A stretch of DNA of 64,000 nt from Sinohyriopsis cumingii (lineage: Eukaryota; Mollusca; Bivalvia; Unionida; Unionidae). The notes beneath the pieces are model-generated. The model had not been told where the DNA came from, did not search any database, and worked only from the letters and a program-made list of their open reading frames with translations. Positions within the stretch are counted from its first letter, which is position 1, and every line of letters starts with the position of its first letter. The position numbers were made by a program, and so were the translations under genes. Below, in pieces: positions 1 through 12,544 of this stretch. The DNA lies in contig JAPYKE020000037.1 of assembly GCA_028554795.2 (NCBI GenBank), forward strand, positions 4,700,001 to 4,764,000. Direction: 5' to 3'.

Positions 1-1290
<1,290 letters not shown>

Positions 1291-1329
1291 TACCACTTTT
1301 CGTGCGTGTGTTTGTGTGTGTGTGACATT

Positions 1330-1505
1330 CGCCAAACAAGAATTCGTGAGTACGAAACTTGCGGCAGCATTAACATTTTTTGTAGTTTTAGGTTCAAACT
1401 TTCTTTTAAATTCGCTCATCACTATTATTAAAGTTTGTTTTACTTTTTTAAAACTTTGATGTTGAAACTTTCTTTTATGACTCCCGTTCTTGGACGGGTA
1501 ATTAA
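1330..1505 (+). repeat. Degenerate direct repeat, copy a
   Basis: This stretch shares words with 2296-2670: a cgaaacttgc block near its start and a 'gactcccgttcttggac' block followed by gggtaatta at its end, matching gattcccgtcctagga plus ggcaatta near 2640-2665. The family is unknown. The matches are patchy and read by eye. Confidence 0.4.
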
Positions 1506-2295
1506 ACTTGTTACGAATTTAAGGACATAAATGAAGTAACAGAAAGAAGCAAAAGCAACAAGTTTTTTAAAACATAAAAAAATTATTTAATTATCAATGC
1601 TATGAAAGGAAATGTGGAGGAACTTGCAATACTATGAAGTGAATCCAATATTAATTATATGCAAGTTCAAATGAATGAAAAGTTCAGTATAAATCTCATA
1701 ACCGGAAATGTACAGGTCCACCAAGAATCGTGACGGTGTCAAAATGGTGTCGTCCAGAACTCATTTGAATAATTCACAAAAATTCTGGAATATTATTAGA
1801 GGCCAAATAATGAGCAAAGAGCTCAATAGACTGTGCCTAATCAGCAGTCCAAATAAACGCATTTCCTCTCAAAAAATATATAAGCACAACATACAAAACG
1901 TCTGTAGACTTACAATAGGAACACAAGAAATAAAAAAGACATCAAAATAGGAATTAATTTTATTTTTCCGTTCCCTCCATATATACACCTTCGATAACGA
2001 CTATATTTCACAAAACAAATTAAGTGACGGATCTTACTACATAATTCATTTGGAAACCGCCATTTCATGTGACAGCATAACCAATGGGAATTTATTTAAT
2101 TCTTCTAGAGTACTGCAAACCCGACAAGCCACTGAGAAATTAGGCCAAAGCCATCATCAAGTCTTAGTATCAAGATTATTATTAGTAATTGACGTAAGCA
2201 TCTATTTAAAGATCCTAAGTAATTTTACGCTCATAATAGTCCTAAAACAGGACTGGTCACGCTGATTAAATGTCTAACTAAAGATAATATGTATA
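1506..2295. other. Intergenic DNA; possible R1 relic near 1525
   Basis: No gene is recognised. The block 'aagtaacagaaagaagcaaa' followed by agcaacaag near 1533-1562 resembles the terminal block of the R1 dispersed repeat described at 24275, 40478 and 55995, so a short R1 relic may start here. The homology is not clear beyond about 60 bp. Confidence 0.3.
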
Positions 2296-2670
2296 ACTTG
2301 GATACCAAGTTATATAAACACGCACGTTTATTTGTCTTTCTGTGTGTCACGGCTGTCAAATAAGAGGTAGCGAGCGAAACTTGCACCGGCGTCCCAATTT
2401 TTTAATACATTTTCCTGCATATTTAATTTTTGAACTTTGTTTTAAACTCGCAATTAACCTACCTTATATATAAACACCCGTATTTGTCTTTCTTTGTTTC
2501 CCGCCTGCCAGATAAGAGATCAATAGTTCGAAATTCGCGGCCGATTCTCAATTTTAAATTTTTGGGTGATTTTTTAAAATTCAAATTTTCTAATATTCTA
2601 ATAAAAATTGCAGTTTTTATACTTTTAGTTTTACGTTTTTGATTCCCGTCCTAGGATAGGCAATTAACGT
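2296..2670 (+). repeat. Degenerate direct repeat, copies b and c in tandem
   Basis: Two adjacent units open with atttgtctttct (near 2330 and 2483), continue with a g/ctgc/tca/gataagag block, then a gaaa(c/t)t-rich block and a T-rich tail. Copy c ends with the same cccgt...ggcaatta block as the stretch at 1479-1505. The element type is unknown. Confidence 0.45.
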
Positions 2671-2806
2671 AATATATATGTATATAATTTGGCACATTTC
2701 ATGACATACAGATAAGTCTTCATCACTGGATCCTCTAATAGGAAGAAAGCTTGTGAAAGTTAGACAAGTGGGAAAGGAGATGAAATAAATGAATTATTCA
2801 AAAAAC

Positions 2807-2844
2807 TGACTGAAAAATTGTTAAAGCTACGTTAAAAATCCAAA

Positions 2845-2878
<34 letters not shown>
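2807..2878 (+). repeat. SINE-A 3' tail fragment with (CA)n
   Basis: Only the 3' end of the SINE-A family is present: tgactgaaaaattgttaaa followed by gctacgttaaaaatccaaa, running into a CA repeat at 2845-2878. It is 5'-truncated and lacks the tRNA head. Confidence 0.8.
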
Positions 2879-2881
<3 letters not shown>

Positions 2882-3186
2882 ATTTATCTATGGTCCTAAT
2901 TTGACGTCTACATATATTTCTGAGTGGTGGCAATTCAGTTCTTATCCTGCCGACTAAACAAAAACCCCAAATCCAAATAAAAATAGTTTATCTCTACACA
3001 AGAACAGCTTCTAACACATTCGATTCGAAGACTTCTATTCAGAATAAGTTGTGTACATCTTACTTAAATATCTGCAACATAGCAAGTCAAATTCATGTAC
3101 AGTATATATAAGTGTTCTCGAAATATTTGTTTGCATTATAATTGAACATTGTGTTTTTGTTTCTTCCATATGCAAATACAACGAAA

Positions 3187-3214
3187 CGCGCGCGCGCGCG
3201 CGCGAGAGAGAGAG
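3187..3214. repeat. (CG)n(AG)n microsatellite
   Basis: A short compound CG then GA run. The second segmental copy has a longer GA run at the equivalent place (38507-38539). Confidence 0.9.
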
Positions 3215-3377
3215 TATATATTACCTTCTATAAGACTTTATTTTCCTTTAGTATTCGTATATTTTTAAGAAACTGGAAAACCAAGGCATTTGAGGATGTG
3301 TATTCCTTGGCAAAATGAACTGTAAAACAAGCAAAACAACAATAGTCACTGTTTTCACGTACAGTATAGATAAGTGT

Positions 3378-3618
3378 ACATTAATAACCATTTTGACCAC
3401 TACTGTACAGCAACTAGTCTTATTGTGACAGCCATGTGAGGGCCTATGACACAGATAAAACCCTATGACGCCTATATTCAAACATTAGTAACCATTTTGA
3501 CCACTACTGTACAGCAACCAGTCTTATTGTGACAGCCATGTGAGGAAATTTGACACAGATGAAAACCCTTATGACTCCTATATTCTTACATTGATAACCA
3601 TTTTGACCACTACTGTTT
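3378..3618 (+). repeat. About 105-bp tandem repeat, first cluster
   Basis: Units begin acattaataaccattttgac at 3378, 3482 and 3588 (spacing 104 and 106 bp) and contain cagtcttattgtgacagcca. Two full units and a partial third are seen. Further units follow at 4139-4302, and the paralogous cluster is at 38757-38945. Confidence 0.85.
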
Positions 3619-4138
3619 AATTTCTGCCTGTCAATAACTTTGAAAAATATCTTGCTCTAATTTTAGCAAAAGAACATCATATCCATGAAAATATTTCGAA
3701 ACAAAAGTATTAATTGAGATAAAAAAGGAAACATTTCAGCTCAAAAGACATTCAAAGTTCCAGCTAACCCCCCCCCAAATTATTGGCCATGAATTTATGT
3801 TTATGTTAATAGTTTAATAAAGTGAGATGATTAAGTTCGAATTATAGCTGAAATCCCGTGAAAGACATCATACTGACATTATAGCCTATTTATAAAAATA
3901 GGAAGTATTGAAGTATTGATGCTGAATCCTACACTGTTGATATCATAGGAAGGGAAACTTTGAGTGGGTTGCCATCAGGACTAGATATTTATTAGAGAGA
4001 ATCAGCAAACATCAAACACAATTACTCAGCAAACGAGAAAATATATAGCAGACTTGAGAAGTTGCATAAAGTTCGGACAGAAAACAAGTGCGCTTCTGAC
4101 AATCATTGGATGATTCGTTGTCTTACTAACAGCTAACT

Positions 4139-4302
4139 ATTGTGCAGCAACCAGTCTTATTGTGACAGGTATGTGAGGACCTATGACTTAGACGAAAACC
4201 CGTATGACTCCTTTATTCACACATTAATAACCATTATGACTACAACTGTACAGCGACCAGTCCTATTGTGACAGACATGTGAGGACCTGTAACTTAGACG
4301 AT
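4139..4302 (+). repeat. About 105-bp tandem repeat, second cluster
   Basis: Two more partial units of the repeat at 3378, separated from the first cluster by about 500 bp of other sequence. Confidence 0.8.
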
Positions 4303-4355
4303 GGAATGAAAACACAAAGACATTCAGAGCTGAGGTGAATGCAACACCACTCTCA

Positions 4356-4511
<156 letters not shown>

Positions 4512-4794
4512 TGTGTAATGAGATAATGAGGTATAATGAATATGACCATTATTAGTTCTGTCTAGTCTAACAATTTCTGAGACGTCCCGTAATGGAACCT
4601 GTGTATATGCCTCGAGGTACCTTAGATTCATAAATGTATGCATACAGATTTTGTACATTCACCGAGTAATGAAATCTTCAAGAGGAAATGAGTAAAATAG
4701 TGGCGTGTGTTGTTCAGTGACATGATGGGAAAGCGAAAATTGAATTAATGTATGACAGTTGAATACTATTCAGAACAGTTTCGCCTATCTCTAC

Positions 4795-4851
4795 CAAAGT
4801 TATGCCTCGAAGATGTGTCGGGGTTCGAATCCGCGACCTCCTGCATCCTAG
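4795..4851 (-). repeat. SINE-A head relic
   Basis: Read on the minus strand this matches the tRNA-like head of SINE-A from the anticodon-arm region through box B (ggattcgaacccc). No body or tail is visible. The equivalent region of the other segmental copy lacks it and carries a separate SINE-A about 90 bp further on (41653-41852). Confidence 0.45.
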
Positions 4852-4905
4852 GAGTGAAACTATCATGATATTTACTGACGTGTAATTTGTTACAATAACG
4901 ATATA

Positions 4906-5075
4906 TGTATGCATGTATGCATGTATGTATGTATGTATGTATGTATGTGTGTGTGTGTGTGTGTGTGTATGTGTGTGTGTGTGTGTGTAGGTAGGTAGGT
5001 AGGTAGGTAGGTAGGTCGGTCGGTAGGTATTTAGGTAGGTAGGTAGGTAGGTAGGAAGGTATGTATGAATGAATC
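4906..5075. repeat. Compound (TATG)n(TG)n(GGTA)n microsatellite
   Basis: Three tetra/dinucleotide motifs run into one another. The paralogous position (41853-42090) also holds a microsatellite, but there the first motif is TA. Confidence 0.95.
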
Positions 5076-5733
5076 CTGGCTACATAGTGCCACTTAAAGC
5101 TTCGTTCTAATACAAATAGATTATCATAAATTATAAACCAGTTTTTTTTAGTAAGTCTAATATGTTTTCTGAAGGAACATCATCAAAAAGCTGCTTTACC
5201 AGGTTAACATCATACAATGTCAATCTCGCAGTTTGAAAGTTTATACACTGAACAAGAACGTGCTCTACTGCCGTTGGAAACTGGCACTGTGCTCTTTCGG
5301 GTCAAGGTTCAACCTTGAGGAGGTCTACATTAGGCGCGGTGTCCCACACCTTACCCATACAAGCAAGGACATTTACTTAATTTTTTTTCTCCAAAATATT
5401 GTTTTTAATAGTAGTAGTAGTAGTAATAGTAGTAGGAGTATCAGCAGCAACAGTAGTTATAGTAGTAGATAGTTATATGCCAAGGAATATCTCATCAAGT
5501 TTCAACGTATATTCAAACTGATAGGTAGAAAAATTTTTATTGTTGGTCAGCAAATCAAATTTGTCACGGTAACACACTGACCACAGAGAATGACATGTCA
5601 TTATCTTATTTGACATGACATACGTAGATATGTCTATACAAACATGTAAAAAAATCAATTTTCCTGTCGTGATATACCTCCCTTACATTGGATGAATATG
5701 AGCGTTTTCTAATTATTTCTTGGACAGCTATGA
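5076..5733. other. Segmental-duplication unique DNA with a small (AGT)n tract
   Basis: No gene is seen. The (AGT)n stretch at about 5408-5471 matches the ATT/AGT tract at 42464-42545 in the second copy. Confidence 0.6.
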
Positions 5734-6205
5734 ATATACAAATGAGGAGTCCCGAATGTAATCCTAACGGACTATTATATTAGTACATAGTATACAAAAT
5801 GAGGGGTCCAGAATGTAATCCTAACGGACTATTATATTAGTACACAGTATACAAAATGAGGGGTCCAGAATGTAATCCTAACGGACTGATATATTATTAC
5901 ATAGTATACAAAATGAGGGGTCCAGAATGTAATCCTAATGGACTAATATATCATTATCATTGCATATTATACAGAATGAGGGGTCCAGTATGTAATCCTA
6001 ACGGACTAATATATCAATACATAGTATACAAAATGAGGGGTACAGAATGTAATCCTAACGGTAACGGACTAATATATTAATACATATTATACAAAATGAG
6101 GGATACAGAATGTAGTCATAACGGACTAATATATTATTACATAGTCTACAAAATGAGGGGTCCAGACTGCAATCCCAACGGACTGAAATTACTAACGGAC
6201 TGACA
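5734..6205 (+). repeat. 57-bp minisatellite, 8 units
   Basis: The atgagg words that start each unit lie at 5742, 5799, 5856, 5913, 5976, 6033, 6096 and 6153, giving spacings of 57, 57, 57, 63, 57, 63 and 57 bp. The two longer units differ by 6-bp insertions, so phase is kept throughout. In that phase a unit reads like MRGPECNPNGLIYYYIVYK, and four consecutive units (5856-6080) are open, but units 1, 2 and 6 or so contain a stop. Degenerate relatives lie at 42838-43000 and 43470-44075. I do not call it a gene. Confidence 0.95.
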
Positions 6206-7174
6206 GTGTATACACTAACACATCAAACAATTTGCAAGATAATAAGCGTCTATTTTTTCTGAGGCCCTTCGGTTGTAAAATTGTACTCATTTTTTAACTT
6301 CTTGAAATAACATAAGTCACTTTATCCCTTTTAACTTTGCTTCTCTGTCGATCCTTTCCAGGAAGGAATGCTATTTATTTTTCAACATGATCTATTGAAT
6401 CAATCTTTCTTTCCTCTGTGTATGTGTCTGTGTGTTTGTCTGTGTGTGTCCTTTTTATGTATTGATTCTCAGTCACGGAGAAGAAGGAGACGTCTCCTGC
6501 CCAGTTATCAAAATAAAAATCTCACTGTAATACTTAGCAAAACTTCCTTCCTATGGTTAGCACGTGACTCATCATAAGAAAGACAGAAAAAGAAAAAAGG
6601 AAAGAAGAGAGCATAGAGTATGCCCTGACTACTTCGATTAAATTTAAATGAATTAGGAATGAGTCAGCGCATGCCCTATTGAGCAACATCGTCCTATTAC
6701 TCATTTCAAGTAATTACCTTAAATCCCCTTTTGTCGTGTGTGAAACGATTAATTTACAAAATACTTGCTTAATATGCTACCGAGGGATAAAATCTAACCA
6801 TTAAACAGTTCTGACAGAGGTTTCAAATTTCCTTCGGATTCAGTAACAAGAAATGCAACGAATGGGTAATTTTCAAATGAATATGAACTGCAAATATCTT
6901 TTTACAAATGAGATTTGTCTCAAATATTTAACAGTGATTATACTTGCTTCTCCAGCATGTTGGGTTTGTACATGGATTACTCATGAAATCACTTTCATGT
7001 TGCGGTGTTTAATGGAATAAGAATAAAAATATTCTAAACAAGTGATTTTAGTTAATGCCCGTGATCATCAAAGGAGAAGTCTATCGGACCTAATTGGTAA
7101 AATCCACTACAAAAATAAATTTCAGTTTAACCGGTTGAAAGCTGCAAAATCATTTAAGGATTATTAAGAGAAAC
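6206..7174. other. Segmental-duplication unique DNA
   Basis: No gene is recognised. Blocks at 6360-6400, 6560-6840 and 6900-7140 match 44190-44240, 45660-45950 and 46020-46310. The second copy has an extra 1.3-kb R1b element between the first two blocks. Confidence 0.6.
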
Positions 7175-7425
7175 GTGTCAGTTTATAGCAATGTCTAGCA
7201 CTGGGGCATCATGCTCCTGACATGTAGCATGATGTCCCACCCAGTCACATTATCCTGACACCAGGCCAACCAGTCCTAACACTAACCTCTTAATGCTGAG
7301 CGCCAAACGCGATGCAGCTGTTAGTACCATTTTTATTAGTCTTTGATATGACTCGGCCGGGGATAGAACCCACAACCCCCCGCATCCAAGACGGACGCTC
7401 TAACCACTAGGCCACCGGAGCGGTC
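7175..7425 (-). repeat. SINE-A copy, 3'-truncated
   Basis: Read on the minus strand: tRNA head with box A (gtggcctagtggttagagcg) and a box B variant, then the family body with tgctgagcgccaa and cagtcacattatcctgacac in complement. The final ~70 bp including the CA tail are missing. It lies head-to-head with the next SINE-A across a GTAT repeat. Confidence 0.88.
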
Positions 7426-7477
7426 CGTATGTATGTATGTATGTATGTATGTATGTATGTATGTATGTATGTATGCA
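7426..7477. repeat. (TATG)n microsatellite between two SINE heads
   Basis: A pure tetranucleotide tract separating two oppositely oriented SINE-A heads. Confidence 0.95.
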
Positions 7478-7483
7478 TGTGTC

Positions 7484-7785
7484 GACCTTTCCGGTGGCAT
7501 AAGTGGTTAGAGCGTCCGCCTCGGTATCGGAAGGTCTGGGGTTCGAACCCGTCCGAGGCATACCAAAGACTAATAAACATTTTACTAGCAGCTGCCTGAC
7601 TGTGCGTTCATCATGAAGAGGTTACTTTTAGGACTGGTCGGCCTGGTTTCAGGTGGTACATGATGCCATATGTCTGCAGCAAAATGTCCCAGTGCTGAAC
7701 ATCAGTATGAACTGCCACAATGCAGACATCGCAGCGTTATGAATATTTTTTTTTATAGGTACGTTACAAATCTAAGTCACCAACA

Positions 7786-7820
<35 letters not shown>
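7484..7820 (+). repeat. SINE-A copy with (CA)n tail
   Basis: tRNA head with box A (gtggcataagtggttagagc) and box B (gggttcgaacccg), then a diverged body (taggactggtcggcctggt, then tgccacaatgcagacatcg) and a long CA run at about 7789-7820. Divergence is higher than in the copy at 16410. Confidence 0.88.
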
Positions 7821-7822
<2 letters not shown>

Positions 7823-8587
7823 AAAAACACAGAACCAGAAAAGATATTGCGTCAACTATCATATTTTTAAAATCTAGTATTTAATTAGTTATGACCATAA
7901 GAATATATCGTTAGATATATATTGGGCGTTTTCACTATACTTATTATAGTACATATTCTATAACAATTTACCTAGCGGAAGTAATATATACACATATACA
8001 TATGCAAACACACACACAAACACATATACAGACAAAAGCACACACATACACATACGGAATAACATGAAACAAGCCCCATATAGACAAAGAAAACCAGAGG
8101 TGACGATCTGTGGTAACAATTACACTATATGGGCCACAGAGCTTTACATCTCCGTGGGTTGTCACACGACACAATATGCAAACTTTTACGACAAGACGTT
8201 GTGCAGATTTCTTTTAATTAAAAGAGAATGTACTACTTATTTTCGCGGTTCTGACAGTAGGGCATGCATGTTGATTGATACTAGGGCATGCATTTTCTTG
8301 TAGAATGACGCTATACTAATCGCCGTCACCAATATGAGTCTAATCCATATATCATCATCAACAGAGGACAACCAGTCAACCATGCTTCTAAGAGGTGTCT
8401 CCAACAATATGCTGTCTTCGTAATTAAATAAGTCAACACCGTCTCTCACCTCTAAGGTGTCAATCACTCTCACAAAGAAAACATTGCGTTCTGCATGTAG
8501 CATTTCGTAACCTGAAGTTAGAGGTTTCGCTCTATCGTCATTCTCTTTTCCAAAGCGTTGACATATAGTTTCACTGTTTCAGAGAGA
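7821..8587. other. Intergenic DNA
   Basis: No gene is recognised. Short CA-like tracts occur near 7988-8052. Open frames here are under 90 codons with no recognisable motif. Confidence 0.5.
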
Positions 8588-8588
8588 G

Positions 8589-8742
8589 TTGTTGTTATTG
8601 TTGTTCTAGGGTTTAACGCCATTTTCAGCACAAGATAGGCCATATATGGCGGCCAGTATAACTGGTGGAGGAAGAACCCTGGAAAACCCAGGAAAGAACC
8701 ACCGACCCACGAGAAGCTACTGGCAGACTTTCCCACGTACCC
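8589..8742 (-). repeat. SINE-B copy, 5'-truncated, with target-site duplication
   Basis: On the minus strand this reads cttctcgtgggtcggtggtt, the CCAGGGTTCTTCCTCCACCAG block, then GGCGTTAAACCCTAGAA and a CAA-type tail. The tRNA head is absent. Both sides carry ttcagagagag (8578-8588 and 8743-8753), a good target-site duplication for a 5'-truncated retroposition. The right-hand copy has grown into a GA microsatellite (to 8781). Confidence 0.88.

Positions 8743-8745
<3 letters not shown>

Positions 8746-8781
<36 letters not shown>
8746..8781. repeat. (AG)n microsatellite
   Basis: Dinucleotide run that starts inside the right target-site duplication of the SINE-B copy. Confidence 0.95.
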
Positions 8782-8782
<1 letters not shown>

Positions 8783-9756
8783 ATAACATCGATGGAAAGT
8801 GGCGTCCAAAAAGGACACACGGTACTAATTTTATGGAAAAATGGGAACCAGTATGGAAATGGGAGAACATAAAATAGAGTATATATGGGTTAGGCTGGCC
8901 AGGTTTGGTTAATAATTTAAGTTATTTTTTTAAAGAAATTTCGAGAGCTTATCAGAGTTGTAACTGAAAAGATAGAGACATTTTTTAATTGAAGGAATTT
9001 CAGTCCTTAACAGTCTTAAACTTGGAACATTCATTACTGGAATTAGCACCTAACTCTTTGGTGCGGAATTGAAAGCACGTGTTTCAAAGACGTGTTGGTC
9101 CAGAAAATGCCGCGGTTCATATCCTTTTCTCTGCATAGAAGGTGTCATGCAGGTTTCATCTATACCGATAAATATAAGTTAGATCATGAGAACTCAGAAA
9201 TTTAAAGGTATTGAATTTTTAATATCATGGTGTTTACTATGGGAACTGAATTAGTATTTTGAGTCCAGATACTACAAGTTATTTGGTTTTAAATCCAAAT
9301 GAATGTTTCTGAAATGAATTAAGTCGTCCCTTAGTTCTCTATTTGCTCTCCATGTACCTTCTTCATTATTTTCAATGACATCAATAATGTGCCGATTCCA
9401 AACACGTTTGGCTTCTGGTTGGAATGCTACTATGTAGTCTAAAAGAACGCTTCACAGACCAAATTTCTTAGTTATTATGTCAATATCTGTATAAAACAAG
9501 TCTGTTTTAAGAAGTTTGTCAGATCCTGACGTAAACGCACAGCGAATATCATTTTCCAGATAAAAGACCACTCGCCCCTTCACAGTCGGGTGATAAGAAT
9601 GATTCGCCTTAGCTACGTGTGCTTCCATTGACCAAAGTCCTAAAGTACTGCACGTTGCCTCTGTATGCGAATATTTATCTAAAGCTTGCATACGTCTCGC
9701 TGCATACCTGCATATGTATGTATGCATGATAAAATCTATCAAATCTGGAGAGTTTC
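8782..9756. other. Intergenic DNA with one anonymous 118-codon open frame
   Basis: On the minus strand 9808-9452 is open for 118 codons. Its product (starting MRCELPVKASALVNSITGN) has no motif I recognise. Its first codons overlap the tRNA-like element at 9757, and nothing suggests splice sites or a promoter. Most likely a chance open frame. Confidence 0.35.
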
Positions 9757-9916
9757 CTGTGATCGAGTTAACTAATGCGCTCGCCTTTACAGGAAGCTCG
9801 CATCTCAACTCTGTCAGAGTGGGTTCGAGTCTTTGAAGAAAGCCTTACAATATCTTCAACTAAGTCAGTGTGCTAAGTCATGTGCTAAACATATCGTTAA
9901 ACCTCAAATGTCACAA
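9757..9916 (+). repeat. Possible third tRNA-derived SINE (SINE-C)
   Basis: A tRNA-like head with gagttaactaatgcgctcgcc in the box A position and gggttcgagtc as box B is followed about 60 bp later by atcgttaaacctcaa, the kind of CGTTAAACC end used by SINEs in this window. Only one copy is seen, so the family is not established. Confidence 0.4.
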
Positions 9917-10784
9917 AATAACTCTCTAACCTGGAAGAACAGAGGCAGTTCAGTGATTCAAACGTTCAACGCAGGACTTGAAGGGTGTAAGTCCGATTTC
10001 CCCCATCGTGGTAATACGATATGCTACAGTGGTGTGTCCAATGAAAAGCAGTTTACTCGCCTTAGCTCATGCAAAGTGTTTGTGTAGTTTAGAACCAAAA
10101 TCAAGCCTAGTCTAACTGGAGAATAGCAAGTCCATGTGTCGCTGTAGTCTGACAGAGTATACGATATATTTTATGTATCGTCAAAATGCACCTAACGTGA
10201 AATCAAATGAATAAGTAACTGGTAAACCCATTACGACCGTGTCAGTCAAGCATATTATATGGCATGTAATGTATTTATGGATGTACTTCCTTCTACCTCA
10301 AATTCAGTTTAAAGATTTTCAGATTACCCGGATTTACACTGGTCCGTTTTAATAAGAAAGCAACTTAACGAGAGAGAGAGAGAGAGAGAGAGATTCGCAT
10401 TCCGCATTCCATATCTCGACAGTTTATCATAAGTCTTGTTATCGCCGCCAGGCTCGTTTTAGTGATGTCATGACCCAAGATTCTGGTGTGGAAGTATTCA
10501 TCTCCTTGAGCGGTTTTCTCTTGGGGGGGGGGGATGGGGTAAACATTAGGATCATTATCAATGGAAGTAAACATATTTATTTGGGTCTGGGTCATGGTTA
10601 TTCGAAATCCCACATAAAAATTACCAAGCCTACATGATATTCACGACGTTCTATATTATAATTTAAGAAACAGATTGTCGTAGAACGGAAAATTACATTA
10701 AGTCATGGTATTTCCAGAAAATCCGTACTTGTGTCCTGGGTCAGTTACATGACATTATCATCGTCCTTATCTAGAAACAAGTCT
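9917..10784. other. Intergenic DNA
   Basis: No gene is seen. A short GA run lies at 10370-10392 and a G9 run at about 10527. Confidence 0.5.
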
Positions 10785-11280
10785 TTCTAGCTTGAACATC
10801 TTTAGGCTGAATCAGTCTTATTGTGGGGTTCAAATTTTGATTTGGGTGAATTATTTATTCAAACTATTAATTCACTGGAAATACAAAGTGTTTTTAAATA
10901 ATGTTCTTGGACAGAAACATTAACTTGGAATTATAGAGAATTCTGACAAGGACAGCTTGAATTATGTTATTGTGATTAATTGGAAGAATGTTAGTACATA
11001 ATCACACTTTAGGCTACTAGTAATTTAGCACATTCAAGACTACAGGCACATCAACGCCTTCAGCGTTGGAACTTAATTTTCAAAGACCACTGCAATTTAA
11101 TTAAAACTTTATTTAACAGGACTTGTGATAGAACTTTTAGGACTATTTGGGATTTAATTCGCAATAATGTAAATTCTTTTGAACTTTTCACTTTTTATTT
11201 TAGGAAAAGAAATAATTTGTTGAATTTTACAAAACTTGTTGGTTTTGGCTCTTTTATATTACTTAGTTTAAGACCATATA
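10785..11280 (-). repeat. R1 dispersed repeat copy
   Basis: Its reverse complement opens tatggtcttaaactaagtaa, then aaaagagccaaaaccaacaa, and continues through gttctatcacaagtcc, a cacaataacataattc block, aacactttgtatttcc and agactgattca. The same order of blocks occurs at 24275, 40478 and 55995. No protein is encoded. The class is unknown. Confidence 0.75.
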
Positions 11281-11699
11281 TTCAAAATACTATTGTGTGC
11301 CATGGACAGCCACCTGGGACTGAATAAACTATAAGATTTGAATGGCGATGAGAAGGTCGATTTCAGATCTGCAATGTATAGCCAGTATGGACAGTGGCAG
11401 TTGATGTAGTACAAAACGGCTTACGTAATCTGGGTGGACACGTTTAGAAAACGCTCAAATGGAGAAAATAAATTAATTGTGAATTTACTCAAATGTGTCC
11501 TTTAATAGATGACCTGGACGTCTTTCTTTTCTCCGTATTTATTATTACCCGTATATTAGTCCATTATTACCCGTATATAGGCATGTAAGTCCGGGAACCT
11601 TCCTATTGACTACCTCACAGTTCAGTATATGGGTACATAACTCTACAGGGAATAATGGTTATCACTAGTACATAGTATTATATTTATTATATTCTAATT
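11281..11699. other. Intergenic DNA
   Basis: No feature is recognised. Confidence 0.45.
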
Positions 11700-12535
11700 A
11701 TAAACCCAATACAGATTTTAAAATTGGCTGCTCTTGAGGTTGAGAGTTAGAGAACATTTTCAAACCTCTTTCAAAATATCCGTTACATATGAATTTCCTA
11801 TTTACTTTATCTTTCCCACCACCCCATTCAAACTTATGGAAAAGTACATCTCGATCTTGAATCCTGGCTTTAGGTGGGCTTGGTGAACTTAGAAATATGT
11901 GAGTCATCTTAGATAGGGTCAAGCTTTTCACGACTACAATTCTTTCAAACTGGGAAAATTGCATTTTTGACTACTGTACAAGTAAAGATTTAATTTCTCT
12001 AATTTTGCTTTCATAATTGAGCTTGACCATCTATCTCTATTGTAATACCTAGATACATAAAATAATTTTTGGCAGTATCTTTTAGTACTTGCAGCTCTAC
12101 GTCCTATTCGTACACATTTAGTTGTTTTCAATATTTGTACTTAGCTCTAAAAATGTAGAATATTGTAAGATAAAATCATGAGCTGACTTAAGAGACTTTC
12201 TCAGCCATCCAGTGTGAGGACGGTGTCATCTGCATACTGTGAAATAGATATTCTGTGGATTTTGTTATTTTAATTCCTTCGATATTTTTTTTTGTACTTT
12301 CCAATTAAATGGGCTATTATATCTGCACATAAAAGAAAATGTATGGAGATAGAGGGTCACCTTGTCTACATCCTTTCTTGATTTCAAACCATGGTGAATA
12401 ATGTCCATTAACAGTGACACAAGTTTTGATTTTGCTACAGAAGAGATGGCCTGAACTTCGTACAGTAAGACCTTCATCCCTATGTGAGGAATGTGCAAAG
12501 CATGCCTTCATATAATCCATCCTGCACTCTTTCCA
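11700..12535 (-). mobile_element. L1/Tx1-like LINE remnant (reverse transcriptase to C-terminal part)
   Basis: Minus-strand pieces in natural order. Near 12520-12330, VTVNGHYSPWFEIKKGCRQG and DPLSPYIF form the reverse transcriptase block before the catalytic motif. At about 12240-12205 YADDTVLTLDG is the catalytic YADD box. At about 12130-12080 KCVRIGRRA follows. Near 11860-11780 LFHKFEWGGGKDKVNRKF and GYFERGLKMF match the W...KVKR...GGLKM region after the thumb in L1/Tx1-type LINEs. At least three frame breaks or stops separate these pieces, and the endonuclease and 5' half are absent. It sits inside segmental copy 1; its paralogous region lacks it. Clade assignment is from motif style only. 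Confidence 0.8.
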
Positions 12536-12544
12536 AGAATAGGA

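Noticed and set aside
9031-9180. A tRNA-like stretch with a gcggttcatatcc block
   Set aside because: No box A counterpart and no SINE body or tail follow.
9452-9808. A 118-codon minus-strand open frame as a possible host exon
   Set aside because: No known domain, no convincing splice sites, and its start overlaps a tRNA-like repeat.
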